From NCBI GenBank assembly GCA_965247475.1, contig OZ252016.1:1736001-1800000 (forward strand): a DNA stretch of 64,000 nucleotides, written 5' to 3'. Below are positions 1 to 7,943 of this stretch, piece by piece; positions within the stretch are counted from its first letter, which is position 1, and every line of letters starts with the position of its first letter. The translations under genes and the position numbers were made by a program. The notes below the pieces were generated by a model. It ran no database searches, was not told the DNA's origin, and saw only the letters and a list, made by a program, of their open reading frames with translations. This DNA comes from G965247475 sp965247475. GTDB lineage: Bacteria; Chloroflexota; UBA11872.

Positions 1-63
1 ATGTGGGACGAGCTGCAGCGGAGACGGAGCAAGGGCGCGAGCGGCGAGACTGAATCGCCGTGA
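1..63 (+). CDS. C-terminal end of an unidentified protein (partial)
   Basis: The first 63 bases form an open frame that runs in from the left edge and stops with TGA at 61-63. The tail is Arg/Lys/Glu-rich (reads ...DELQRRRSKG...ETESP). An ATG happens to be the first codon of the window, so a 20-residue peptide is formally possible, but a truncated upstream gene is more likely. Nothing here identifies the family. Confidence 0.35.
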   Translation: MWDELQRRRSKGASGETESP

Positions 64-376
64 CCGCGGAGCTGGTGTTCGCCCGTCAAGCTTGGCGTAG
101 GGACGCCAGTGACAGCGCACGGTGAGGGATGGGCCTTTCGATGGACTAAGGCCGGACCCTTCGACCCACTCAGGACTTGCTTTCGCCGGTCCGGGGCCGT
201 GAGAGTCCTCGGCTTCGCCTCGGAATGACACGCGGGAACGGCTCGGAATGACGTTGCGGCAGACGGCGTCGGTGGGCCACCGTTTCTGGGCGGCTCTCGC
301 CGAGCCCCGGTCCGTCCCACCCCAAAGGGGGCGGTCACCTGGCTAGCCCTGTTCGCGTCACCTTGGAGGAGCGGAA
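64..376. other. Intergenic region with a dispersed repeat and the 5' region of the solenoid gene
   Basis: No credible gene lies in this 313-bp gap. At about 182-230 it holds one copy of dispersed repeat A (ends CTCGGAATGACA, also near 34.5, 39.5, 45.9, 47.9 and 60.5 kb). A partial second end of the same motif follows at about 240-252. The last 20 bases carry the Shine-Dalgarno of the next gene. I see no convincing sigma-70 promoter. Confidence 0.6.
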
Positions 377-661
377 ATGTCGGATGCAATCAGCTCAGGC
401 ACAACCGCAGTTGGTCCTGTCGCTATAGGACGCCGAAACGCAATCGGTCTTGTTGCGGCAGGAGGTATCAACGCACTTGGACTTGCTGCATTAAGCATCC
501 TGAATGCGATGGGTATTGTGACGTTTGGAGCCGTACATTCAATAGGTCTTATTGCGATCGGAGGCATGAACTCAATAGGTCTTGTTGCCATTGGAGGCAT
601 AAACCCGGTGGGTATTGTTGCCATCGGAGCGGGAAATACCAACATTATTCCCATATCTTGA
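377..661 (+). CDS. Small protein of seven 11-residue repeats (predicted beta-solenoid)
   Basis: This 94-residue protein is almost entirely a tandem repeat. After a 12-residue leader (MSDAISSGTTAV) come seven consecutive 11-residue units of pattern G-[LIP]-[VAI]-[AT]-x-G-x-x-N-x-[ILMV], such as GLVAAGGINAL and GLIAIGGMNSI, then a short cap IIPIS. A Gly at the first position and Asn at the ninth recur in nearly every unit with no gaps, which suggests a small regular solenoid; the fold is inference. A good AGGAG lies 6-7 bases before the ATG. There is no signal peptide and almost no charge. Codon use is AT-richer (roughly half G+C) than its neighbours, hinting at recent transfer. I know no function for it. 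The antisense frame is also open but has no ribosome site. Confidence 0.75.
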   Translation: MSDAISSGTTAVGPVAIGRRNAIGLVAAGGINALGLAALSILNAMGIVTFGAVHSIGLIAIGGMNSIGLVAIGGINPVGIVAIGAGNTNIIPIS

Positions 662-752
662 CCGACCGAAAGAAACGATTCCTGAGAGAACATTCACCGC
701 AAATAGCACGGAGACGAGTGTTCGTTGGCTTCGGGGCATCCGTGCTCCCGTC

Positions 753-3314
753 CTAGCTGGGCAGTCTCAGCCTGAGGTTCTCGCCGGCGCGGATCACGCG
801 TTCCGGATCCAATCGAGCGCGTCCCCCGCCAGTGAGCTCGAACGTGCGCAGTCGGACCTCACCGCCGATCACGTCGAGGCGCACATGCCAGCCATCGCCG
901 CCACGCCGCCGCGAGCAGGTGCCCCAGGAAGCGCCGTTTGACCAAAACACGGTGCCCTGTTCAGCGGCGAAGCACATCGCGGCGCGCACCGCCGAGAAGC
1001 GGAAGCCGGCGACTGCCACGATTGATCCCCAGGCGGCCAGCGCGCGGGCGTAGTGATGCCCGTACTCGGCTTCGCTAAAGGGGTTGCGGCGCTCGCCATT
1101 GTGACGGGCGCGCACGGCCTCGATCACCTTGAGCGCCGGCGCTGCTTGACCCTCTTGGAGCATGCCAACCGCCGCGGTGTACTCGAGGCCCGTCCATACC
1201 TCGCTGCAGTATGGAAATGGACGGTCTGGACGGCCGCCCCGCGGATAGGCGGCGACCACCAGTCCCGACTCGTCGGCCAGCGCGTAGCTGCGGAACTGAT
1301 TGAAGTGGCGCCGCATTGGACGGCGGAAGTTGTAGCGCACGATCGAGCGCAGCGTCGCGGCCACGTGGTCCTGATCGAGCAGCGGCCCGAGCCCGCACAG
1401 GCGCGCCGCGGCCTGGCCCACTAGCTGGTCGACGAGACAGCCTCGCCCAACCTGGTGCTCGGGTGCGTCGAGATGCTGCGGGGCATCCTCTTCCGCCCGC
1501 CGCAGGCCGACGGCGATGCGGGAACGGTCGGGCTGCGGCCGGATCTCATGCTCGTAGTACTCGCCGTTGAAGAGGTTGGCGTCGATCCACGAACGACCGA
1601 GATCGAACATCCGGCGGCACTCCGCGGCGAACTCGGATTCGCTCAGGTGCGCCGCCATCTCCTCCGCCGCGCGCAGCGCGGCCAGGTACCAGCCGCCGAC
1701 CTGCGGATTGGGGCCGAAGTACTCAACGTCCATCGTGTTGTGCTGGCAGCCCTCCATCACACCGTCGCGATCCGCGTCCCACCCTCCCTCGATCCAGCAA
1801 TACTCGAGCGCGCGGCGGGCGCCCGGCCACATGCGCCGCAGGAAGTCGTCGTCGCCGCTCAACTGCCACTCTCGAAAGAGCTTGACCAAGCAGCCCAGCT
1901 GGCCGTCGGCGGCCGCGAGCCGCCACCCGGAGTCGCGTCCGACCGGCAGCGCCGAGCGAAAGACCATGTGCCCATCGCTGCCGGTCGAGTGGTTGAACTC
2001 AACATCACGCATGCCGCGAGCCAACTCACCGAACAGAAACGCGGTGGCAGGCTCGTAGTTCCACACGTGGGTGCACGTGCCGAACCCCAGACCGGCGTGG
2101 GCATCGCAGCCTTCCCACCCATGCAGATGGCCGTCCGCGGTGCGAAAGACCGTCTGCGACCGGAGGGTGCTGAGGTTGAACAGCGCGGCCTCCTTGACCG
2201 CGTCCGGGACGTCGGCGGCGCAAAACGCGCGCACAAACTCGACGGTGTCGCGTTCGAGCGCGGCCAGTTCCGCCGCCGCATGCTCGGCAACGTGCCAGGC
2301 ATCGCGGAAACGCGTGGCGTAGTGGTTGCCGACCCAGTCGGCACCGCCGTCGTTGGAGTCGCCGGTGCGCATGACGTCCCATGTGAGGCGATTGGGGAAA
2401 TGCCAGGCCAGCAGGAAGACAAGCGAGCGCTCGGCGCCCGGCTCGAGGTCCACCGCGACTGCCAGGGATCCGGTCGGCGAATCGGTGTCTCCGGCCGGCC
2501 GTCCCTCCAGTTCGCCATCGGAACTGAAGTCATCCCAGAAATCGAGCAGCGCGTCTCCCCACGGCACGTCGTGCCAAGCCGTGCGCGCGGTGACGGTTTG
2601 CCCGGTTGCGTCGAGCACCGCCAGCGCGAGCGTGCCCCACTGCTCGCAATGCGTGGGAACGCCGTCCGATCCCATCGCAAGTCCCCGCAGGCCCGCCGAG
2701 GTCCGCCAGGTATTGCGGTTCCGGCAGGGCTCACCGAGATGTCCGTCAGTCCCGATGAAATTGGCAACGCTGCCGCAAACCGACGCTCGCACTTGCTCGT
2801 CGGACTCGTTGGTCAGTACCCAGCGGAACATGGCCACCGGGATGCCGCTGTCGTCAGCGCGCCCCGGGATCAGCGGGTTGAACGTCTCCAACCGAACGGC
2901 TACCGGCACATCCGGATCGCGCAGCCGCACTTGGGCCAATGGGTAGGCGGCGTGAAACGAGGCCTCGGCGAAGCGCGGGAGGCCGTGATGCGACGCGCCG
3001 CTGCCGAGCGTGCCCTCGAACTCGACAGCGTCGAGGTCACCCTCGAGGGCGCGCGTGACCGGCGGGCCGCCGACCGGCCGCGCGTGAAGTGCGAAGAAGG
3101 CCTGCGCATGCGTCATCGCGCGCGCGACCTGGGCCTGCGGCACGAACCCCTTGGCCGGGCGGTTCACAATCTCCCAGTCCCGCAGGTCGCCGCGTCCGCC
3201 AACCGACACGGTGCCGGTGCCGCCCACGGGCATGGCAACCCGTCGCAGCCGCTCGCGACGGTACGTGCGTAGAACGGGCCACGACGTGCTCAGCCCTTCA
3301 GCGTCGCTCGACAT
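753..3314 (-). CDS. GH116-family glycoside hydrolase (beta-glucosidase / GBA2-like)
   Basis: The 853-residue protein matches family GH116, which hydrolyses beta-glucosides and related substrates and includes human bile-acid beta-glucosidase GBA2. The N-terminal beta-sandwich starts with GGTGTVSVGGRGDLRDWEI (residues 31-49), typical of the family. The catalytic (alpha/alpha)6 barrel contains THVWNYE, whose Glu421 aligns with the known nucleophile, and QHNTMD, whose Asp529 aligns with the acid/base. No signal peptide is visible, so the enzyme is probably cytoplasmic. The gene is divergent from the ABC-2 operon, with 113 bp between starts. Substrate is not deducible: glucosidase, xylosidase and N-acetylglucosaminidase activities all occur in GH116. 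The length is normal for the family. Confidence 0.9.
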   Translation of the reverse strand: MSSDAEGLSTSWPVLRTYRRERLRRVAMPVGGTGTVSVGGRGDLRDWEIVNRPAKGFVPQAQVARAMTHAQAFFALHARPVGGPPVTRALEGDLDAVEFEGTLGSGASHHGLPRFAEASFHAAYPLAQVRLRDPDVPVAVRLETFNPLIPGRADDSGIPVAMFRWVLTNESDEQVRASVCGSVANFIGTDGHLGEPCRNRNTWRTSAGLRGLAMGSDGVPTHCEQWGTLALAVLDATGQTVTARTAWHDVPWGDALLDFWDDFSSDGELEGRPAGDTDSPTGSLAVAVDLEPGAERSLVFLLAWHFPNRLTWDVMRTGDSNDGGADWVGNHYATRFRDAWHVAEHAAAELAALERDTVEFVRAFCAADVPDAVKEAALFNLSTLRSQTVFRTADGHLHGWEGCDAHAGLGFGTCTHVWNYEPATAFLFGELARGMRDVEFNHSTGSDGHMVFRSALPVGRDSGWRLAAADGQLGCLVKLFREWQLSGDDDFLRRMWPGARRALEYCWIEGGWDADRDGVMEGCQHNTMDVEYFGPNPQVGGWYLAALRAAEEMAAHLSESEFAAECRRMFDLGRSWIDANLFNGEYYEHEIRPQPDRSRIAVGLRRAEEDAPQHLDAPEHQVGRGCLVDQLVGQAAARLCGLGPLLDQDHVAATLRSIVRYNFRRPMRRHFNQFRSYALADESGLVVAAYPRGGRPDRPFPYCSEVWTGLEYTAAVGMLQEGQAAPALKVIEAVRARHNGERRNPFSEAEYGHHYARALAAWGSIVAVAGFRFSAVRAAMCFAAEQGTVFWSNGASWGTCSRRRGGDGWHVRLDVIGGEVRLRTFELTGGGRARLDPERVIRAGENLRLRLPS

Positions 3315-3427
3315 CGCTCACCTCGAGCCTGACCGTCGCAGCGTCACGATACAGGCCGCACCGTCCCAAGCGAGCCGCGTCCACCGTTGGGTGGGGATGC
3401 ATAGGACGTCCCGCGCGCAGTTTGCCG

Positions 3428-4393
3428 ATGTGGGAAGGCGGCCCGGGCCGCTTCGGCTGGCTGCGCTCGCTGCTCAAACCGCGGTACGAGGAGATCCGCG
3501 GCGTCGACGGCGTGAGTTTCGACATCGAGCGCGGTGAGGTCGTCGGGCTGATCGGCCCCAACAGCGCGGGCAAGTCCACGACCGTGAAGCTGCTGACCGG
3601 CGTGCTGTTCCCGACCAACGGCGACATCTCCGTCTTCGGCCGCAACCCGTTCCACCAGCGCATCGCCAACGCGCAGGACATCGGCGTGATCTTCGGGCAG
3701 CGCTCGCACCTGCTCTTCGACCTGCCGCCGATCGACTCGTATGTCCTGCTGCGGCACGTCTATGGGATGAGCGCCAACGACTTCGAGGAGCAGACCGCGA
3801 CGCTGACGGAGCTGCTGGACCTCCAGGACCTGTTGCGGCAGCCGGTGCGCACGCTGAGCCTGGGGCAGCGCATGCGCTGCGAGCTGGGCGCGGCCTTTCT
3901 GCACAGGCCCCGGCTGGTCTATCTGGACGAGCCGACGATCGGGCTGGACATCGAGGCCAAGCACCGGATCCGGGACTTCCTGCGGATGATCAGCCGCTCG
4001 CAGGGCACGACGGTCCTGCTGACCACGCACGATCTGGTGGACATCCAGCAGCTCTGCGAGCGCGTGATGGTGCTCAATCACGGCGCGCTCATCTACGACG
4101 GCCAGCTTCAAGGCTTGATCGAGCGGCATGCGTCGGTCCGCTCGATCAAGGCGGAGATCGAGGCCCCGACGGCCGCGGCGCTGGAGCAGCCACTCGCCGC
4201 CCGCTGGCCAGAGGCGCTGGTGACGGTTGACGGTCCCCGGCTGCACGTCTCGGGGATCGCGAGCGCGGAGGAGATCGTCGAGGCCAGCCGGCTGATCATG
4301 GCGCACGCCGGGGTCCACAACATCACAGTTCGCGAGCCCCCGATCGAGGACGTGATCCTGAGCGTCTACCGCCATGGCGTCCGCAGCGGCTAG
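3428..4393 (+). CDS. ABC-2 type exporter, ATP-binding subunit
   Basis: This ATPase powers the two permeases encoded directly downstream. It has a Walker A GPNSAGKST (a Ser replaces the usual third-position Gly), the variant signature LSLGQRMR, Walker B LVYLDEPT and the switch His in LLTTHD. The LSLGQRMR form and the motif FGQRSHLLFDLP are typical of ATPases paired with PF06182 (ABC2_membrane_6) permeases. I chose the ATG at 3428, which gives 321 residues; the frame stays open upstream but there it only shadows the divergent GH116 gene. From this ATG the usual first beta-strand is missing, so the N-terminus is short for the family. Its 3' end overlaps the next gene by 20 bp, implying translational coupling. 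The cargo is unknown. Confidence 0.88.
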   Translation: MWEGGPGRFGWLRSLLKPRYEEIRGVDGVSFDIERGEVVGLIGPNSAGKSTTVKLLTGVLFPTNGDISVFGRNPFHQRIANAQDIGVIFGQRSHLLFDLPPIDSYVLLRHVYGMSANDFEEQTATLTELLDLQDLLRQPVRTLSLGQRMRCELGAAFLHRPRLVYLDEPTIGLDIEAKHRIRDFLRMISRSQGTTVLLTTHDLVDIQQLCERVMVLNHGALIYDGQLQGLIERHASVRSIKAEIEAPTAAALEQPLAARWPEALVTVDGPRLHVSGIASAEEIVEASRLIMAHAGVHNITVREPPIEDVILSVYRHGVRSG

Positions 4394-5213
4394 CTGGCGA
4401 CGCTCGGTCGCAAGCTACGGCGGCATCGCCGGGACCTACGTAAAGCTCGGGCTGGCGCTACGGCTCGATTTCCTGGTCGGATTCGGGGCGACGATCCTGA
4501 TCACGCTGGTGCTGCTGAGCATCTGGGGCGTGATTCACGCCCAGTCGGACCAGGTCCAGGCGAACTTCACCGCGACGCAGCTGGCCACCTACATCGTGAT
4601 CGCGCAGGTGGTGAACCTGGCCCGCATGGGCCAGGCCACGGCTTCGGTGGTGTACCGGACGATGCGCAACGTGGAGACCGGGCAGATCGCGATGGACCTG
4701 GTCCGGCCGCTCAACATCCAGGTCCTGCGCTACGCCGAGTGGGCGGGGCTGTTTGCCTTTGACGCGGTGCTGATCGCGCTGCCGGTGTGGCTGATCTTTC
4801 GACTGACGGGCGTCGCCGAGGGACCGGCCACGCTGGGCGACGGACTCCTCTTCCTCCTGAGCCTGATGTTGGGGTGGGTGGTGATGGCCGGCCTCCAGAC
4901 CATCCTCAACACGCTGACCATGCAGACGCTGCAGGGCTCGGGCCTGGTCAAGGCCCGAGTGGCGGTGCAGGAGTTGATGAGCGGCGCGTTGATCCCGCTC
5001 GCGGCGATGCCCGACGCCTTGCGCGTGGCGGCCGAGATCCTGCCGTTCCAGGCGGTGGTGTCCACGCCGGCGCTGTTCTATCTGGGCAATCTCCACGGGG
5101 TGGACGCGGCCAGGGCGCTGGCGGTCCAGGCGGTGTGGGCCATCGCGCTGATCGTGGCCGGGCAATTGCTGTGGCGCCGGATGGCCCGGCGTATCCAGAT
5201 CCAGGGCGGCTGA
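4374..5213 (+). CDS. ABC-2 type permease (PF06182-like), first subunit
   Basis: This 279-residue polytopic inner-membrane protein has about six hydrophobic segments. The first is near residues 32-52 (LVGFGATILITLVLLSIWGV), and a long C-terminal one precedes a basic RRMARR tail. Size and layout match the ABC2_membrane_6 permeases, which occur as two dissimilar subunits beside one ATPase. The start overlaps the ATPase gene by 20 bp, and two bases separate its stop from the second permease. The three genes form one operon on the plus strand. Related systems in other bacteria export unidentified substrates or drugs; nothing here narrows that. Confidence 0.85.
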   Translation: MASAAASWRRSVASYGGIAGTYVKLGLALRLDFLVGFGATILITLVLLSIWGVIHAQSDQVQANFTATQLATYIVIAQVVNLARMGQATASVVYRTMRNVETGQIAMDLVRPLNIQVLRYAEWAGLFAFDAVLIALPVWLIFRLTGVAEGPATLGDGLLFLLSLMLGWVVMAGLQTILNTLTMQTLQGSGLVKARVAVQELMSGALIPLAAMPDALRVAAEILPFQAVVSTPALFYLGNLHGVDAARALAVQAVWAIALIVAGQLLWRRMARRIQIQGG

Positions 5214-5215
5214 GC

Positions 5216-6022
5216 ATGCGCCGCTGGGTGCGCCTATACGCACTGGGCATCGCGACCCAGGCGAAGGTGATGGCGCAGCACCGGACGTCATCCTTGCTGG
5301 CCGTGATCAGCGACCTTGCGTGGCAGGCCGCCCGGATCGGGTTCATCGGCCTGCTCTATGCGCTGGTCAGCGACCTGGGCGGCTGGACCGCATCCGAGGC
5401 GATCCTGATGGCGGTGGTGGGCTGGCTGAGCATGTACATCGAGCTGTTCGTGTTCCGCATCGCCGTGAACATCGACTTCTTCATCCACGAGGGGCGCCTC
5501 GACTACGCGCTCGTCCGGCCGGTCCCGCTCCTGGTCTGGACGCCGGTGATTCGGATGAAATCCGACACCCTCTTCAAGGTCGTTGGGCTGACGGCAGTGC
5601 TGGTGGAGACGATGGCGGCAGCGGGTGTATTTGCGAATCCAATCTCAATCTTGCTGATCCTGCTCGGCCTGCTGGCGGGGGTCTTCGTCTGGGCCGGCAT
5701 GCACATGACGCTCTTCGCCTCGGCCGCATGGCTCACGCGGGTGCGCTCGCTGGTGCACGGGTTTGCGGCGTTCCACGAGCACACGAAGTACCCGCTGGAG
5801 ATCCTCTCCGAACCGCTGCGGGTGGGCATGACGGTGGTGCCGTTCGCCTTCACGGCCTACTACCCGGTGGCGTTCGCGCTGCGGCCGGAGCAGCACTGGC
5901 TGCCGGGGGCGTTCGCGTTGCCGGTGGGCATCGCGACCCTGGTGGTGGGGCTGACGGTCTTCCATCTCGCGCTGCGCCGCTACGAGTCGGTGGGCTCGTC
6001 GGAGCTATTCGGCCGGTGGTGA
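5216..6022 (+). CDS. ABC-2 type permease (PF06182-like), second subunit
   Basis: This is the second 268-residue membrane subunit of the exporter. The ATG at 5216 (MRRWVRLYALGIATQAKVM) follows the first permease by two bases. The frame is open further upstream, but that part shadows the previous gene. It has about six membrane segments, and the loop LDYALVRPVPLLVW resembles the MDLVRPLNIQV loop of its partner, a hallmark of paired PF06182 permeases (R-P after a hydrophobic stretch). It is convergent with the sigma-factor gene, leaving 86 bp between stops. Confidence 0.85.
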   Translation: MRRWVRLYALGIATQAKVMAQHRTSSLLAVISDLAWQAARIGFIGLLYALVSDLGGWTASEAILMAVVGWLSMYIELFVFRIAVNIDFFIHEGRLDYALVRPVPLLVWTPVIRMKSDTLFKVVGLTAVLVETMAAAGVFANPISILLILLGLLAGVFVWAGMHMTLFASAAWLTRVRSLVHGFAAFHEHTKYPLEILSEPLRVGMTVVPFAFTAYYPVAFALRPEQHWLPGAFALPVGIATLVVGLTVFHLALRRYESVGSSELFGRW

Positions 6023-6108
6023 TCGCCTAGGGGAGCTGGCCATCCGGGTCGGCGAGCGAGGCGCCCGGCCTGCCTCGGCACGAACTGGATGAGTTCGGCG
6101 CCCGCCGG

Positions 6109-7065
6109 TCATGGTGAGCTGGTCGAACCACGACCGGCAGGCGCGGCCGAAGCTTGGGCCGCGGGCGCCGCGACTTCCCGGGTGACGACTTTCTCGACCA
6201 TGACTTCCCGCGTGACGTACTTCTCGACCTCGACTGCCTGCGTGACGATCTTCTCGACAACTTGTGCTTCGCCGCAGGCAGTTGCAGCCCAGACCGCCAC
6301 CGCGGCCGCCCCGCCGGCGGCCAGGGCGGAGATCCGGCAGCGGGCAGCGGCGGCCAGGACCTTGCGCCGGATCCACGTGATGCGAGGGGGACCTTCGAGC
6401 CGGCTTTCGAGCGAGTCCCACAGGTCCGCGGGGGCGCGCAGGGAACGGGCCTCCGCCATGAAATGCTTCCGCAGGGCGTCTGCCAGGGCTTGGTCAGAGG
6501 GATCACCAGGGGCCATGGTTGTCAGCCTCCCGAGCGTCGCAGAGGCCTCGAGCTGCCCGCGCAATTGGTCGAGCGCGTGTTGCAGTCTGGATTCGACGAT
6601 GTCCTCCCCTGCGCCAATGGCACAGGCCAACTGGAGGACCGTCATATCGGCGAAGTACCGGAGAACCAGGACTTGCCGGTGGTCCGGATCGAGGCTGCCG
6701 AGGGCTTGCCGCATCACCTCGCGCTCTTGGGGCGCCTCGACGGGTTCGACCGGAGCGGGGAGGCCCTCCGGCTGATCGTCGTCGGCCGGGACGCCGGCGG
6801 GAGGCAACCGCTTGCGGCGCTGGGACGCGCCCTCACGGACGAGGATGCGCATGAGCCAGGGTTTGACCGAGCAGCCGTGCTGGAAGCCGTGAATGCCCCA
6901 CCACGCCGCGCGCAAGGTTTCTTGGACCTGCTCCGCAGCCAGCGCCCGGCTGCCAGTCATCAACATGGCCGTGCGATAGAGCACGTTTTGGTACTGGTCC
7001 ACCAGATGGCGGAACGCTTCGCGATCGCCGTCCTGACAGCTCAGAACAGCCTGTTTATCCGTCAT
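6109..7065 (-). CDS. ECF-type sigma factor fused to a membrane segment with a lipobox-like Cys and V-E-K repeats
   Basis: Residues 1-85 look like sigma-70 region 2 (DREAFRHLVDQYQNVLYRTA) and 112-172 like region 4 (LGSLDPDHRQVLVLRYFADM with a helix-turn-helix), joined by a Pro-rich linker. An ordinary ECF sigma would end near residue 175, but this one runs to 318. Residues 182-235 are helical and charged. A hydrophobic segment at about 244-263 leads into AATACGEAQ (Cys264). Then come three valine/glutamate/lysine repeats (VEKIVTQ, VEKYVTREV, VEKVVTREV) and an Ala/Ser tail. This suggests a membrane-tethered sigma-like regulator with an outer-facing tail. The same CGEA and VEKIVTQ strings occur in the DUF4349 lipoprotein at 30.5-32.3 kb. 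Start GTG or ATG choice does not affect these domains. Its target promoters are unknown. Confidence 0.78.
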   Translation of the reverse strand: MTDKQAVLSCQDGDREAFRHLVDQYQNVLYRTAMLMTGSRALAAEQVQETLRAAWWGIHGFQHGCSVKPWLMRILVREGASQRRKRLPPAGVPADDDQPEGLPAPVEPVEAPQEREVMRQALGSLDPDHRQVLVLRYFADMTVLQLACAIGAGEDIVESRLQHALDQLRGQLEASATLGRLTTMAPGDPSDQALADALRKHFMAEARSLRAPADLWDSLESRLEGPPRITWIRRKVLAAAARCRISALAAGGAAAVAVWAATACGEAQVVEKIVTQAVEVEKYVTREVMVEKVVTREVAAPAAQASAAPAGRGSTSSP

Positions 7066-7346
7066 AAGCCACCCGCATGGCCCGTGCCCCGTGGAGGAAC
7101 GCTATAGAGAAGTACGCGCGGTTGGGCGAGATCGTTCCGCGACCATCAACGGGTGCGTTGGCGTGTCCTCCGGCTCACGCCCGTTCACAGTTCGACCGTA
7201 GGGGCGGTTCGCGAACCGCCCTTTCCTCAGGATGCGGCACGACCGCGTGGGGACATCCCGACCTGAAGGTCGGGCCACGTTGCGATGCACGGTGAGGCCG
7301 CGGCGCCTTCTACAAGAGTCAGGACGGGTTAGGCGCCGCCCTGATG
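7066..7346. other. Intergenic region with palindromic repeats
   Basis: This 281-bp gap between two minus-strand genes contains a perfect 20-bp palindrome at 7202-7221 (GGGCGGTTCGCGAACCGCCC), preceded by GTAG. A second hairpin, CCCGACC-TGAA-GGTCGGG, lies at 7257-7274. Both look like REP-type elements; the first shares its GTAGGGGCG lead with the 113-bp elements near 29.7 and 30.1 kb. They could end transcription of the membrane-protein gene. I see no gene here. Confidence 0.55.
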
Positions 7347-7829
7347 CTAGGAGATGTGGCGGCGGAGCACCGGCAGCACGGACTGCTGCTGCGGGTCGTT
7401 GAGGAAGAGCGAGACGCCGCCGCGGCCGCCGGCGGCCCGGAGCTGGATCACGTTCAGGCTGCGTCGGTAGTCGCTGAACTCGGACCACTCGTAGAACCGT
7501 CCGGCGCCCGTCGCGAAGCCCCGGTCGGTGAAGGAGTAGACGACGGGGACAAACAGCCAACCGAGGATCAGCAGGACGGCGAGGAAGTCCGAGCCTTCCG
7601 GCACCCAGGGGCCGCCGGGAACGATGCGTCCGAGCAGCACGATGCCTAGGATCCCGAGAATATGGAAGCGATACAGCAGCAGCCGCTGCCGGTAGCGCAT
7701 GCGGGATTCCTGTTCGCCGTTTCCCGGCGGAGGCTGCGCCCACGGGCTGTACACCTTGGCCACCATCAGCGCCATCAGCAGCGCCGCGGCGCCGGTGAGC
7801 AGGAGGCGTATGAGAACGATCTGATCCAT
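7347..7829 (-). CDS. Small membrane protein of unknown function
   Basis: The 160-residue product has an N-terminal membrane segment (about 4-24), then a basic loop. Two more hydrophobic stretches follow near residues 55-68 and 83-98 (FLAVLLILGWLFVPVVYSF). The soluble end contains FYEWSEFSDYR and VSLFLND, reminiscent of bacterial PH-like or DUF5673-type membrane proteins, but I cannot confirm a family. It is divergent from yebC with about 110 bp between starts. Only the membrane location is supported. Confidence 0.6.
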   Translation of the reverse strand: MDQIVLIRLLLTGAAALLMALMVAKVYSPWAQPPPGNGEQESRMRYRQRLLLYRFHILGILGIVLLGRIVPGGPWVPEGSDFLAVLLILGWLFVPVVYSFTDRGFATGAGRFYEWSEFSDYRRSLNVIQLRAAGGRGGVSLFLNDPQQQSVLPVLRRHIS

Positions 7830-7891
7830 TGGCCGGTGTGTCGAATCAGGTTCGGGGGCGATGCTAGCACGGGGTCCACCGAGGCCTGTCC

Positions 7892-7897
7892 TATACT
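7892..7897 (+). promoter_or_regulatory. Candidate -10 box for yebC
   Basis: TATACT at 7892-7897 fits a sigma-70 -10 element about 44 bases upstream of the proposed yebC start. No convincing -35 lies at the right distance, so this is a weak call. Confidence 0.35.
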
Positions 7898-7928
7898 GCG
7901 AACGGTCGCCAGATCAGCCCGGCCGCGC

Positions 7929-7943
7929 GGAGGAATCGGGATT
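7929..7943 (+). promoter_or_regulatory. Strong ribosome-binding site in front of an ATT start codon
   Basis: A perfect GGAGG (7929-7933) is followed after 7 bases by ATT (7941-7943). That codon sits exactly where the conserved YebC start Met precedes SGHSKW. No ATG, GTG or TTG lies in frame within a plausible distance, so this ribosome site decides the start. Confidence 0.6.

Noticed and set aside
358..693. 111-residue antisense frame over the 11-residue-repeat gene
   Set aside because: It also shows an 11-residue period, but only as the mirror of the plus-strand repeat. It lacks a ribosome site, while the plus-strand gene has AGGAG at proper distance.
1455..3272. 605-codon open frame antisense to the GH116 gene
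   Set aside because: Long antisense frames are expected at this G+C content; the GH116 strand carries clear catalytic motifs and this frame shows none.
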